Source: Bdellovibrionales bacterium (lineage in GTDB: Bacteria > Bdellovibrionota > Bdellovibrionia > Bdellovibrionales > UBA1609). From it: a DNA stretch of 64,000 nt. The stretch is taken from NCBI GenBank assembly GCA_016714165.1, contig JADJNU010000001.1:1860001-1924000 (forward strand), read 5' to 3'. Made by a program: the position numbers and the translations under genes. Under the pieces are notes generated by a model, which worked only from the letters and a program-made list of their open reading frames with translations, was not told where the DNA came from and searched no databases. This document shows, one piece after another, positions 26,912-36,123 of the stretch. Within the stretch, counting starts at the first letter, position 1; every line of letters starts with the position of its first letter.

Positions 26912-27936
26912 ATGATGCAGGAATGCCCTCGCTGTGGTTTTCTCCAGCCACGAGATCGTTACTGTGCGTATTGTGGTTTAGATATCGAGAGTTTCTTGAC
27001 TAAACCCCAGCCGTGGTACCGACGGTTGCTCTTAAGCACCACAATTCAGGTTGGTGCGCTGGGTATCACGGTCTGCGCTACTTTCGGATATATTTATTGG
27101 CAGCAAAAGGGACTCCCCTCCTTCTCTGAGGTTTTACTCAGAGCACAGCAACATTCTCTTCCCGAGCCAGGATCAACTGCGCCCCCTGTAGCTTCCAATG
27201 CAAACGAATCAAACTCTGGCCAAGATTTCGACGAAGACAGGAATGGTCGAAAAAGAGCTCCCAGTTCGCAAAGAGAAGGAGCTGACCAGGAAAGTTACAG
27301 CCTTCCAGGCCCGCAAGAGACAGGCAACCAAGACCTCCCTAGCGAAAAAACCGTCGGAGGAGAAATCGAAAAGCCAAAAGCCTCCCAACCTGCAAAGCTG
27401 TTCCTTAGATTTGCCGAAATGCCACGCGAGTTTCTTGCACAAATCTTCTCCGACTCTCAGATCATCCTGGAGTCTCAGCAAATCCAAGTTGTTCGTTACC
27501 CGACAAATCAAACTATCGAAGAAGTTTTGAAAAAAATCCTAGAAATATCCTCTTGCCAGGAAAAAAAGACGCTGTATTTTTGGAAGGACGCTTGCAAATG
27601 ATCTTGGGTCAAATGCCGCCCCCTGGTTCCAACGAACTTCTAAACTTCAACTTTGGGATTCAAGTATCGAGTTTGTCACCTCTCGAAATGGTCCTGGAAA
27701 CAGAAGGAAGCCTGTTTTTAAAGGGAATTTCTCCTGAACAAACAGTACACCTTAACCTTGCTGGTTCGTATCCAATCAGTGTCGGATCTGTCCTGATCCT
27801 CACTGGATTCATTCCTCATCGTCCCTTCAATGAAAAGGACCTGGGGGGCTTTCGAGAGACGCCCCTCGTGATTTTGATTTCACCGGAGTTTCAAGCAAAT
27901 GAATCAGAATTTGCCATCTTATTGCAGGCAAAATGA
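26912..27936 (+). CDS. Zinc-ribbon membrane protein, split by a -1 frame change at A AAA AAG
   Basis: The 0-frame part (26912-27601, 229 residues) has an N-terminal zinc ribbon (CPRCG ... CAYCG, residues 5-22), one membrane segment (about 46-64) and an acidic Ser/Gln-rich linker. It stops 33 nt after an A7 run at 27561-27567. In the -1 frame the sequence continues without interruption to 27936 (EGRLQMILGQMPPPG to AILLQAK), with no ribosome site of its own. The 0-frame codons read GAA AAA AAG, i.e. the slippery heptamer A AAA AAG known from dnaX. A -1 slip gives one 341-residue protein. Function is unknown. The break could be programmed, a true mutation or a homopolymer sequencing error. Confidence 0.65.
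27559..27568 (+). promoter_or_regulatory. Candidate -1 ribosomal frameshift site (A AAA AAG)
   Basis: The A7 run followed by G places A AAA AAG exactly in the frame needed for -1 slippage, and the downstream -1 frame is open for 122 codons. No strong hairpin was found after it, and the upstream AGGA is too close to act like the dnaX stimulator, so the case for programming is incomplete. Confidence 0.4.
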
Positions 27937-28022
27937 GATTTTAAGGCCGAGTTCGGTCGAAACTTGAAATTCAAAGGAGATGATGGCAGTATCTGGGCTC
28001 TTTTAACAAAAGGGAGTTCCCT

Positions 28023-28556
28023 ATGTCTTCACAACTCAAATTGACTGAGCTCATCTCGGAGGAACGGCTCCAGGAAAAAATTAAGGAAATGGGAAAAATC
28101 CTGAGTGAAAAATTCATGGGAGAGCCGCTGGTCGCCATCTGCATTCTCAAGGGATCTTTTATGTTTTACGCCGATTTGGTGCGAGAGATTGATACCGATA
28201 TGGTGTGCGAGTTCTTTGGTGTGTCTAGTTACCTTAATGCTTCCCGATCTTCCGGTGAAGTCCAACTGACTCTGGACCTCAACACCCCAATTGAAGGCAA
28301 ACACGTTCTACTCATCGAGGACATTGTCGATACGGGGTTGACTATGTCTTATCTTCAAAAGAATCTCAGTGCCAGAAAGCCAAGAAGTCTTACCACGGCC
28401 ACTCTCCTGCTCAAACCAGGATGCTTGAAAGTCGATTGTCCGGTTGATCACGTCGGATTTGAGGTTTCCGACGAATTTGTTGTTGGATATGGCCTTGATT
28501 ACCAGGGATACTTCCGCAATATTCCCTATATTGCGCAAGTTGAGGGTCTCATCTAG
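28023..28556 (+). CDS. hpt: Hypoxanthine phosphoribosyltransferase
   Basis: Purine salvage enzyme making IMP or GMP from hypoxanthine or guanine and PRPP. The 177-residue protein has ICILKGSFMFYADLVRE, the PRPP-binding loop LLIEDIVDTGLTM (about 96-108) and the C-terminal DEFVVGYGLDYQGYFRNIPYI, all typical of bacterial Hpt. The ATG follows AAAGGGAG with good spacing. It is convergent with the lytic transglycosylase gene. Confidence 0.96.
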   Translation: MSSQLKLTELISEERLQEKIKEMGKILSEKFMGEPLVAICILKGSFMFYADLVREIDTDMVCEFFGVSSYLNASRSSGEVQLTLDLNTPIEGKHVLLIEDIVDTGLTMSYLQKNLSARKPRSLTTATLLLKPGCLKVDCPVDHVGFEVSDEFVVGYGLDYQGYFRNIPYIAQVEGLI

Positions 28557-28581
28557 TCGGAATATTCTCTGTTGAACGCTG

Positions 28582-30099
28582 TTATTTTTCGGGAATGCTA
28601 ATTTTTACTCCAGGTCGAAGAAGCCGCGGATTCCCGATGTCGTTGAGCTCGAGGATATCCTGTACGCTCACATTAAACTGGTGAGCGATTTCACTCAAAG
28701 TATCGCCCCGCTCGACACGGTATTGCGCTTCTAGTTTTTGTTCTGTTTTCTCTCCCAGCTTTGGGGGTTGGATTTTATATTCCTTTGATTTTTGAACAAA
28801 TAGGTCTTTCATGCCTTGTGGGATTCGAATACTTGTACCTTCTCTAAGAGTTCGATTGCCACGCCAAACGCTTGAATGCAAATGTGGATTTGACTCTTGG
28901 GCCTTTTGCTCATCCCCATTATAAAGTTCTATTAAATTTCTTGTAAAAATAGTCCGATCCAGCTTCAATAACTCCGTCTTCAGGGTCGGCATCCAAATGG
29001 GATTTGAAAAGAATGCCTTTGCATTCTTCTCTACCACAAGGGCCGCAAGAAAGCTGGCATAGAAGTTCGCTGAAGCAAAGCCAAATCGACCCTTTCTCAC
29101 ATCGATCAATTCGACGATATTTGTCGTGCTGAACTTCTGAGAGAGCCGGCGTACTCCCGCCGGCCCATGATTATAAGCTGTAACGGCGAGTGGCCAGGAC
29201 TCCAACATATTGTAATTGAAGTGAAGCAATCTGGCAGCAGCGCGAGTGGCGATAAGGGGATCATTTCGTTCATCAACAAAAGCATTCATTTTCAAATACT
29301 GCCGACCAGTGTACCGCATAAATTGCCAGATTCCCGAGGCTCCGACTCTCGATCTCGCCTTGATATTAAAACTACTTTCAACAAACGGAAGACGAGTCAA
29401 TTCTATCGGCAACTTCTCATCTCGAAAGATTTGTTCCATCTCTTCTAAATATTTTCCGGAATAATGAATCCCCTGTTCAAATCTATCCTTTTGTCCCAAC
29501 TGGAATCGGAGACGGCCCTCACGCCCGGCCTCAACAAATTTCCTGCTCCCCTCAACGGACGCGAACAAGTTCCAATAGCGCAAATCCTCACCTTCAAGCC
29601 CCTCTGAACTCTTTAGATTCTGCAAACGAGAAAGTCTCTCTCGAATTGTTTTCTTCGCTTGATCCACGCGCTTCTTTCTTGCGCGCGTCTTCTCATGAAG
29701 ACTCAAATCCGCTTGTGACATCAAGTCCGAGAAATCAACCGCCTCATAAACAATATTAATATATTGACTGTCGTGCAGCAACCCCTGATCTGTCGTGTAT
29801 TTAGAATATATATCAACCCAAAAAGAAACTCGTGACTCCATCCCTGCCGGAATTCCGAAAGTATCAGGAGTATATCCCAGCGCATCCGACTGCACATCGT
29901 ATTTAGGAGGAGTCCAGGGGCGATCTCCAGCCACAGACTTCAATCCCTCCATATCGCTCATAACAACGGGAGTTTCCTCATCGAGGGTTCCGCCCACCAA
30001 AGCATTGTGATAGCTTCCAACAAATGCGATTGGCGACAAGGATATCCAAAGCGACAGATAGCCCCTAAAAAGTCCATTTTTCATTCTCGTATTTTTCAT
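28582..30099 (-). CDS. Membrane-bound lytic murein transglycosylase (MltD-like) with LysM
   Basis: A 505-residue protein if begun at ATG 30099, whose ribosome site (AAGGAG) lies in the end of dacB. It has an N-terminal export signal (NGLFRGYLSLWISLSPIAFVG), a central SLT goose-lysozyme-like domain with the catalytic Glu in LPFVESSFNIKA and GASGIWQFM, then YNHGPAGVRRL, and a C-terminal LysM module (YRVERGDTLSEIAHQFNVS). It cleaves glycan strands with formation of anhydro-MurNAc ends. Only one full LysM is clear; a weaker one may precede it (SIRIPQGMKDLF). It follows dacB directly, so the pair is likely cotranscribed. Confidence 0.88.
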   Translation of the reverse strand: MKNTRMKNGLFRGYLSLWISLSPIAFVGSYHNALVGGTLDEETPVVMSDMEGLKSVAGDRPWTPPKYDVQSDALGYTPDTFGIPAGMESRVSFWVDIYSKYTTDQGLLHDSQYINIVYEAVDFSDLMSQADLSLHEKTRARKKRVDQAKKTIRERLSRLQNLKSSEGLEGEDLRYWNLFASVEGSRKFVEAGREGRLRFQLGQKDRFEQGIHYSGKYLEEMEQIFRDEKLPIELTRLPFVESSFNIKARSRVGASGIWQFMRYTGRQYLKMNAFVDERNDPLIATRAAARLLHFNYNMLESWPLAVTAYNHGPAGVRRLSQKFSTTNIVELIDVRKGRFGFASANFYASFLAALVVEKNAKAFFSNPIWMPTLKTELLKLDRTIFTRNLIELYNGDEQKAQESNPHLHSSVWRGNRTLREGTSIRIPQGMKDLFVQKSKEYKIQPPKLGEKTEQKLEAQYRVERGDTLSEIAHQFNVSVQDILELNDIGNPRLLRPGVKISIPEK

Positions 30100-30100
30100 T

Positions 30101-31543
30101 CTAAAGAAATAACTCCTTGATGAGAGAATCGAAAAGACGCTTTGCCACGTCCATCTTTTTAGCAGAGCCATTAAATAGGAAAACAAAGGTGATCACTCCT
30201 CCATCTGCTCTCCCAGCATAACCGGAAAGCCCTATGGCCCCAGTGAGCATTCCTGTCTTAGCTCTGACCCAGCCCTTCGCTTCTGATCCCTTCATTCTCG
30301 ACTTCAAGGTTCCGTCAACTCCCAAAATAGGAAGTGAAGAGACAAATTCCGGAAAAACGGTAAAATTCTTGCGTAAATCTTCGAGTATCCGAATGAGCTG
30401 GTGGGCCGTAACACGATTGCGACGCGAAAGACCTGAAGGGCTAGTCAAGGAAAAGCTATCAGACTTGAAACCCTTCTCGTTCATGTAGTCAGAAAGCACT
30501 TTGATCCCGTTCTCCATGGTGCCTGGAATTCCAACCAACTCAGCAGCAAGGTTCTTCGTTAACATCTCAGCAACATAGTTGTTTGAAAACTTCATCATGT
30601 CGGTCACAATTGCACCGATCGGTTTACTTTCAATTTTTGCCAAACGAATGACACCCGCAGAAGGGACCTTCCCCTCTCGAACCTGACCCTTGACCGATAT
30701 TCCTCTGCTCAGCAGAAAGGAACGTAAATTAAAAGCCGACCAAATTTCAGGCTGCAGAACTCCCTTATAGATAACGACTTCGTCCCCTCCCACCGGAATT
30801 TTTCCAGACACAACAATTGTATCACTTTTCGTGCCATTTGGTTTCCGACTCACTTGCAGATCTTTTTTAGAACGAGGCCCACTTGTCTGAGCTTCATTGA
30901 TAAGGTGAATGTATTCATTCTCGGGATCCGCAAAGACAAAGGGCTTATCCCCTTCCTTTTTTCCGGGTCGAACATAGATATTAACCGAATTCCAATTGAA
31001 TGACATGGCCCCAATCGGAGCGTCATAGGCTCGATCTACTCTCTCAGGATCTCGACCTGAATCAAAACGTTCTTTATCAAATCGACTGTCATCGACCACC
31101 AGGTCGCCACCAATAGTTTTGATTCCGGTGCGAACAAACTCATTCACCAATGCCCACATTGATTCAGACACAAAGCTCGGATCCCCTCCTCCTTTTAAAA
31201 AGAGGTCCCCTTTAAGGAGCGGACCTTCATTCGCCTCTGAAGCCACCAACTCCGTTACAAAGCGGTGTCCCGTTGGGTATTTCTCCAAAGTCATCGCAGC
31301 GGTGAATATCTTGGTTACAGACGCGGGAATAAATCTCTGGTCCGCATTGATTGACAAAATCTCCTCAGCTTTGCCCTCAGAATGAAGCATCATGACCAGC
31401 GCGAGATCTTCCTTTTTCAAGGTTGACTGGCTTACACTCCGATTGAGTCGACTGGACAATTCACTGCCTAACGCTACAGTCCAAAAAAAACTGGCGCAAA
31501 GAAGATAGGCACTCAAGCCCAGTTGCCAGATATTGGTCGCCAT
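30101..31543 (-). CDS. dacB: D-alanyl-D-alanine carboxypeptidase/endopeptidase, PBP4 (DacB) family
   Basis: Class C penicillin-binding protein of the S13 family, trimming and cutting peptidoglycan cross-links in the periplasm. Starting from ATG 31543 (GAAGGG upstream; an in-frame TTG lies at 31555) it has 480 residues with a signal peptide, SVTK at about 75-78, the SNN motif in MKFSNNYVAEML and KTG in VRAKTGMLTGAIG. The large insert between SxxK and SxN is typical of PBP4. It precedes the MltD-like gene with almost no gap. Confidence 0.92.
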   Translation of the reverse strand: MATNIWQLGLSAYLLCASFFWTVALGSELSSRLNRSVSQSTLKKEDLALVMMLHSEGKAEEILSINADQRFIPASVTKIFTAAMTLEKYPTGHRFVTELVASEANEGPLLKGDLFLKGGGDPSFVSESMWALVNEFVRTGIKTIGGDLVVDDSRFDKERFDSGRDPERVDRAYDAPIGAMSFNWNSVNIYVRPGKKEGDKPFVFADPENEYIHLINEAQTSGPRSKKDLQVSRKPNGTKSDTIVVSGKIPVGGDEVVIYKGVLQPEIWSAFNLRSFLLSRGISVKGQVREGKVPSAGVIRLAKIESKPIGAIVTDMMKFSNNYVAEMLTKNLAAELVGIPGTMENGIKVLSDYMNEKGFKSDSFSLTSPSGLSRRNRVTAHQLIRILEDLRKNFTVFPEFVSSLPILGVDGTLKSRMKGSEAKGWVRAKTGMLTGAIGLSGYAGRADGGVITFVFLFNGSAKKMDVAKRLFDSLIKELFL

Positions 31544-31610
31544 ATTACCCTTCAAACTGACGTGTGGTTGATCTGTCTAGCATACCAACCAAGCGTCAGA
31601 TGGGAAGCAG

Positions 31611-33125
31611 ATGCAGCGCATAATTTTATCAACTTTATTTTTGTTTGCCCTAAGTCTCCTAGGAGTCTCTTGCACCAAGGACCTAAGTGCAGATCCGGAC
31701 TCCATTGTGGTTGCTCTAGCGACCGCACCTTCAACCCTTGATCCGCGATTTGCGACGGACGCCAACGGAATGAGGATTGCGGGACTCCTATTTAATTCTC
31801 TCGTAAAAATTGGCCCCGAACTCGACGTTGTGGGAGATGCAGCCGAATCTTGGGAATATCAGGACAAAATATACAAATTCCGCCTTCGTCAAGGATTGAA
31901 ATTCAGCAATGGCCGGGCGGTCACTCCCGAAGACATTCAATTTACTTTCTCTGAATACCAAAGTTCTATCAGTCCCTTTCGCACAGCCCTGACTTCTGTC
32001 AAATCTGTTGATGTGAGCGAAGATAGCCGCGGTCTCCTCGTAAAAATCAGACTCAATGAATTTTCGGCAAAGTTTTTAGCATCAGATCTTCCGGCCATCA
32101 AAATTCTTCCAAAAGCTGAAATTCTCAAATACGGATTGGAATTCAACCAATATCTCATCGGAACAGGAAGCTTCAAATTTGAAACTCAAACGGCAAATGA
32201 GATTATCCTAAGCAGCAGATTTGATCATAATTTTGCACCTCCAAAAATTAAGAGAGTCGTCTTCAAAATAATTCGCGATGACTTTACACGATTTCAGAAA
32301 ACAATTAAGGGATCTGTCGATATTGCCCAGGCTGAAATTCCGCTTAACAAAATAAAAGATTTTTCGGATAAGCCGGATGAATTTCAGGTTTTTCGGTATC
32401 CTGGCTTATCTATGAGTTATATCTTGATTAATTTTGAAGATCCTATCCTTAAGGAAAAATCGGTAAGAAATGCTCTCGCTCAAGGAATCAATCGGGAGGA
32501 ACTCATCAAATACAAGCTCGAAGGATTTGCGAGACCGGCAACTTCTATTCTTACTCCCAACAATCCCTATTTTGATAAATCTCTCACAAACTCTTTATTT
32601 GATGTCCCAAAAGCGAAGGGGTTCATTGAAAAACTAGGACTGCAAGGCAAAGAGTTAGTTCTTAAAACATCAAACAACCAAAGCGCCGTCGACAATGGAA
32701 AGATTATTGCCAACCAACTGAGTCTCCTCGGACTCAAAGTTAAGTTAGAGAGTTTCGAGTGGGGAACATTTTATGAGGATGTTCAAAAGGGCAAGTTTCA
32801 AATGGCTACGCTTCGCTGGATAGGAGCTCTTGATCCTGATATCTATCGTCTCGCCTTTCATAGTTCAGAAAGACCCCCTGGTCGTAATCGCGGACGTTAT
32901 GTGAATCCAAATCTCGACAGAATACTAGAGCAAGGCTTGAAGGAACCAAATAAGACCAAGCGGATGGAAATATATCAAAAAGTCCAGAAAATCATAAATG
33001 ATGACCTCGCAATTATTCCTCTCTGGTACGATGAGCAAGTGGCAATTGTCAATCGCCGAGTAAATAATTACCAACCTCACCTAGGAGGGGATTTCAGTCC
33101 GTTGATTCAGGTGAGCAAAAAATAG
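31611..33125 (+). CDS. Peptide-type ABC transporter substrate-binding lipoprotein (SBP family 5)
   Basis: A 504-residue lipoprotein with lipobox LGVSC (Cys21). The mature part shows the family 5 pattern: PSTLDPRFATDANGMRIAGLLFNSLV, then WEYQDKIYKFRLRQGLKFSNGRAVTPEDIQFTF, and near the end IYQKVQKIINDDLAIIPLWYDEQVAIVN. Such proteins bind oligopeptides, dipeptides or nickel and hand them to an ABC permease. No permease or ATPase genes are nearby, so it works with components encoded elsewhere. The gene is divergent from dacB. Confidence 0.88.
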   Translation: MQRIILSTLFLFALSLLGVSCTKDLSADPDSIVVALATAPSTLDPRFATDANGMRIAGLLFNSLVKIGPELDVVGDAAESWEYQDKIYKFRLRQGLKFSNGRAVTPEDIQFTFSEYQSSISPFRTALTSVKSVDVSEDSRGLLVKIRLNEFSAKFLASDLPAIKILPKAEILKYGLEFNQYLIGTGSFKFETQTANEIILSSRFDHNFAPPKIKRVVFKIIRDDFTRFQKTIKGSVDIAQAEIPLNKIKDFSDKPDEFQVFRYPGLSMSYILINFEDPILKEKSVRNALAQGINREELIKYKLEGFARPATSILTPNNPYFDKSLTNSLFDVPKAKGFIEKLGLQGKELVLKTSNNQSAVDNGKIIANQLSLLGLKVKLESFEWGTFYEDVQKGKFQMATLRWIGALDPDIYRLAFHSSERPPGRNRGRYVNPNLDRILEQGLKEPNKTKRMEIYQKVQKIINDDLAIIPLWYDEQVAIVNRRVNNYQPHLGGDFSPLIQVSKK

Positions 33126-33135
33126 TGGGACCATT

Positions 33136-34080
33136 TTGATTGTAAACCCGCCAAAGAAGCCAAAGATCCTCTGTATCGATGATGAACCCGATGTTCTCAA
33201 AGCATTGATTCGAACATTGCGAACCGATTTTGAAGTATTGACTGCAGAATCAGCAGAAGAAGGACTTGGGATTCTGGACAAAAATGGAGACATCTCCGTT
33301 CTCCTCAGTGACTTTAATCTAAAAGGACTTTCCGGTGGAGATTTCTTGCGAATCGCCAGAAATAAAGCACCCAACGCCGTGCGAGCTCTATTGAGCGGGC
33401 ACATCGATCTGAAACAAATGTCTGACTCAATCAATCGTGCCGAAATTCACCGTTTAATTCTTAAGCCCTGGGACAATGACTATCTCATTATTCAAATGAA
33501 AGAAGCACTCATTGCTCACAGTATCCTGGTGGAAAAGGATCTCTTGCGTCAGCTTGCAATCACAGATCCTGTCACCGGTCTTACGAACCACAGATACTTC
33601 CAGGAAACTCTCCAACTGGAATGGCTCCACTCAAAATCAAAAAACTTCACCTCGCCGCTCAGTTTATTCATGATAGATATTGATAACTTCAAATCCTGCA
33701 ACGATCGGTACGGCCATTTGGCTGGCGACCAAATTCTTGCAGAAATTGCTGATCGTATGAAAGTGACAAAAAAGGGAAATGAGTCGTTGAGTCGATATGG
33801 AGGAGAGGAATTTGCTCTTCTTTTACCTAACACTGGGTCGACCGATGCTCATTCCAGAGCCGATTTTCTCCGACAACAAATCGCTGCCTCTCCTATCGCG
33901 CTGGAGAAAGGCATCAATCACACTTTGACCGTAAGCATAGGAGTGGCTACCCAAACCAAAAGACGGGAATTTTCCCGTCCGGCGGACCTTATTGCTGCTG
34001 CCGACACCGCTCTTTATCAGGCAAAGAAATTCGGCCGAAACTGCACTGCTGTCGCAACCTCGACCCACGACCGGAACTAA
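33136..34080 (+). CDS. Response regulator with receiver and GGDEF (diguanylate cyclase) domains
   Basis: A 314-residue protein. Residues 10-125 form a receiver domain with acidic pair CIDDEPD, phosphoacceptor Asp59 (LLSDFNL) and Lys110 (LKPW). Residues 140-305 form a GGDEF domain with DPVTGLTNHRYF, DIDNFKSCNDRYGHLAGD and an intact GGEEF active site at 222-226, so cyclic-di-GMP synthesis is likely. The RxxD product-inhibition site is not present at its usual place (KGNE). The start codon is TTG at 33136 (ATT at 33133 is the only near alternative), 10 nt after the transporter gene. Confidence 0.93.
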   Translation: MIVNPPKKPKILCIDDEPDVLKALIRTLRTDFEVLTAESAEEGLGILDKNGDISVLLSDFNLKGLSGGDFLRIARNKAPNAVRALLSGHIDLKQMSDSINRAEIHRLILKPWDNDYLIIQMKEALIAHSILVEKDLLRQLAITDPVTGLTNHRYFQETLQLEWLHSKSKNFTSPLSLFMIDIDNFKSCNDRYGHLAGDQILAEIADRMKVTKKGNESLSRYGGEEFALLLPNTGSTDAHSRADFLRQQIAASPIALEKGINHTLTVSIGVATQTKRREFSRPADLIAAADTALYQAKKFGRNCTAVATSTHDRN

Positions 34081-34134
34081 AACTTTCGCTGAATCAGCTT
34101 TTAAATTCGGTCATCCATCGGTATCCTTATTCCT

Positions 34135-35190
34135 ATGAATAAACGTGATTGGATGATCGTGATAGGCTTGGTTTTTGTGGTTTGGTTCATCGATCGAATC
34201 ACCAAATCACTTGCAGTTGAATATGTGACCCAACTTCAATTCTACGGTCCCATCGGATTCGTTTTGCACCGTAATCCTGGGGCCATACTTGGAGTGTTCT
34301 CAAACCTTCCCGCACTCCTGCGAATCGTATCTCTGAGTACGGGAGGTGCCTTTCTTATTTTTACTTACGCAACTATTCAATATCTGCTGCCGCGCCGATC
34401 CTTTGTATTGCGAGCCGGAATGTCGATTCTTCTTGGTGGAATACTCGGAAACGTAACCGACCGGATTATCTGGGGCTCAGTTGTTGACTGGATTTTATTT
34501 GGAAACATTCAGTGGACGACCCCTGCCTTCAATTTTTCAGATGCTATTCAGTGGGTGGGATATTTTATGATCGTGGGATCTCTCATAAAAGAGGGAAGCC
34601 AAATCTGGCCAAACGAAAATGAAAGAAAAAAGGTTTGGATAAATCCAATTTTTCAATGGAAATATTGCTTCGTGCTGGTATTTGTTGGTTTCGGATTCGG
34701 AATCATCTCGGGGGTTTTTTCTTATACCTTTCTCAAAGTGACCATTGACGATATTGTCATCGGCCCCCCCTTGTTGGCTGAACAGAAATTTCTCACTCCT
34801 TTTTTATTGACCTACATGTCAATCAATTTGGGATTTATGCTGATGCTCTTTTTGATTGGGCGAGTTCTTTCTCACAGAACGGCGGGCCCTCTTTATGCTT
34901 TTGAACGATTCGTCGACGATGTCTTAACTGGTCGAGATCGGATTCTCAAACTCCGTCAGGGCGATGAATTCCTTCATCTTGAAGAACTTGCCAACAAGAT
35001 TCGAGAGACGTTTATTCGTGAGGGAATTCTTCGTCCCTCTGAAAAACCAATCACCATTACAGAACCTGAGGATATTTCCCTACTCGGGCAGTTGAAAGAC
35101 GATCCCACTTCTCCGTCCATCGAAAACGAAACCAATGAGAATCTTGACATCCCCATCCTTCCATCCAGAAAAGAAACAGCCAACTCCTGA
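34135..35190 (+). CDS. lspA: Lipoprotein signal peptidase LspA with a C-terminal membrane/HAMP-like extension
   Basis: Residues 1-165 are a complete signal peptidase II: DRITKS near residue 20, HRNPGAILGVF, and the two catalytic aspartates Asp109 (GNVTDRI) and Asp136 (FNFSDA). Family members normally end there. Here residues 175-285 add two more membrane segments with a short periplasmic loop, then RTAGPLYAFERFVDDVLTG and RQGDEFLHLEELANKIRE, which looks like a HAMP linker. The last 60 residues are acidic and low complexity. A second protein in this window (47451-48119) has the same membrane-loop-membrane-HAMP design. The fusion may add a sensory or scaffolding part to lipoprotein processing. 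Confidence 0.85.
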   Translation: MNKRDWMIVIGLVFVVWFIDRITKSLAVEYVTQLQFYGPIGFVLHRNPGAILGVFSNLPALLRIVSLSTGGAFLIFTYATIQYLLPRRSFVLRAGMSILLGGILGNVTDRIIWGSVVDWILFGNIQWTTPAFNFSDAIQWVGYFMIVGSLIKEGSQIWPNENERKKVWINPIFQWKYCFVLVFVGFGFGIISGVFSYTFLKVTIDDIVIGPPLLAEQKFLTPFLLTYMSINLGFMLMLFLIGRVLSHRTAGPLYAFERFVDDVLTGRDRILKLRQGDEFLHLEELANKIRETFIREGILRPSEKPITITEPEDISLLGQLKDDPTSPSIENETNENLDIPILPSRKETANS

Positions 35191-35239
35191 ACTTCTGAGC
35201 TTCCTCAATCAATGCCAATACTCACGCACAGATTTTTTG

Positions 35240-36085
35240 CTAAGATCTTGCCGCCGTTATTTTGTTCAAAAAGTAGCGCTTCGGAACATCGTCAAGGGTC
35301 TTTTGAATTCCCTCGGACTCTTCTTGAGCCACTAAGAAATCACCTTGATGATTTCTTACAAGTCCTAAGGGCAAAATAGTTCGTGCTTGACCAGGCCGAG
35401 AGCCCCCGGAATAGACGATTTCCACCGCCCGTTTTTCTTCAATTGCAGTGAGAATCTCCGCGATGACCCGATTTGCACGCAAGTTTTGCAAGGAATAGTC
35501 TCTCCACTGCAGATCCACTCCCTGTTTCCTCATCAGTTCAGCTATTGTGCAATTTGAACCCATCCTCTCCAAAATCTTTGAAAACAAGCCCAAGCAGGCC
35601 TTTGTGTCATCAAGAGCACGGTGGGCCTGGCCACCATCTAAACCTAAAACCTGCACCAAAGTTGCCATTCGATGATTTGGAGATTCAGTGATGACAGCTC
35701 TTGAAAGCAAACTTGTACACAAGACAGGGGCGGTGGGAAGGGGGAGCCTCGCCCTCTCGAATTCGATGGCCAGAAACCCCAAATCAAAAGGAACATGGTG
35801 GGCAACCGGAATTCCATCTCCGATAAATCGATGAAATTCAGCAATTTTTTCTCGAATTTTTGGTGCCTTTTCTACCATGCCATCATTAATATTATGAATG
35901 GCGATCACCTCGGGAGGAATGGGACGGCTCGGTTTCAATAAAGTTTGAAACTGATCAACAACTTTCCCACCTACCCATTTCACGGCAGCCAATTCACAAA
36001 GTTCGGCGTCAAGAGGATACTTTCCGGTTGTTTCCGTATCAAAAATAACAAAGGTGGCATCAGGCCACAACTGACTGAGATCCAT
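35240..36085 (-). CDS. DnaQ-family 3'-5' exonuclease with C-terminal WYL-like domain
   Basis: Residues 10-175 are a DEDDh exonuclease: Asp16 and Glu18 in FDTETTG, Asp101 in HVPFDLGFL, His155 and Asp160 in AHRALDDT. This is the fold of the DNA polymerase III epsilon proofreading subunit. Residues from about 205 to the end (AIEEKRAVEIVYSGGS, RTILPLGLVRNHQGDFLVAQ) resemble the WYL domain, a ligand- or nucleic-acid-binding module often found in regulators. The gene is convergent with lspA and follows no obvious partner. It is more likely a repair or RNA/DNA-processing nuclease than the replicative epsilon subunit. Confidence 0.8.
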   Translation of the reverse strand: MDLSQLWPDATFVIFDTETTGKYPLDAELCELAAVKWVGGKVVDQFQTLLKPSRPIPPEVIAIHNINDGMVEKAPKIREKIAEFHRFIGDGIPVAHHVPFDLGFLAIEFERARLPLPTAPVLCTSLLSRAVITESPNHRMATLVQVLGLDGGQAHRALDDTKACLGLFSKILERMGSNCTIAELMRKQGVDLQWRDYSLQNLRANRVIAEILTAIEEKRAVEIVYSGGSRPGQARTILPLGLVRNHQGDFLVAQEESEGIQKTLDDVPKRYFLNKITAARS

Positions 36086-36123
36086 TGGTTCGGTTTAGGT
36101 TGTTTTTATATCTATTACAATGA

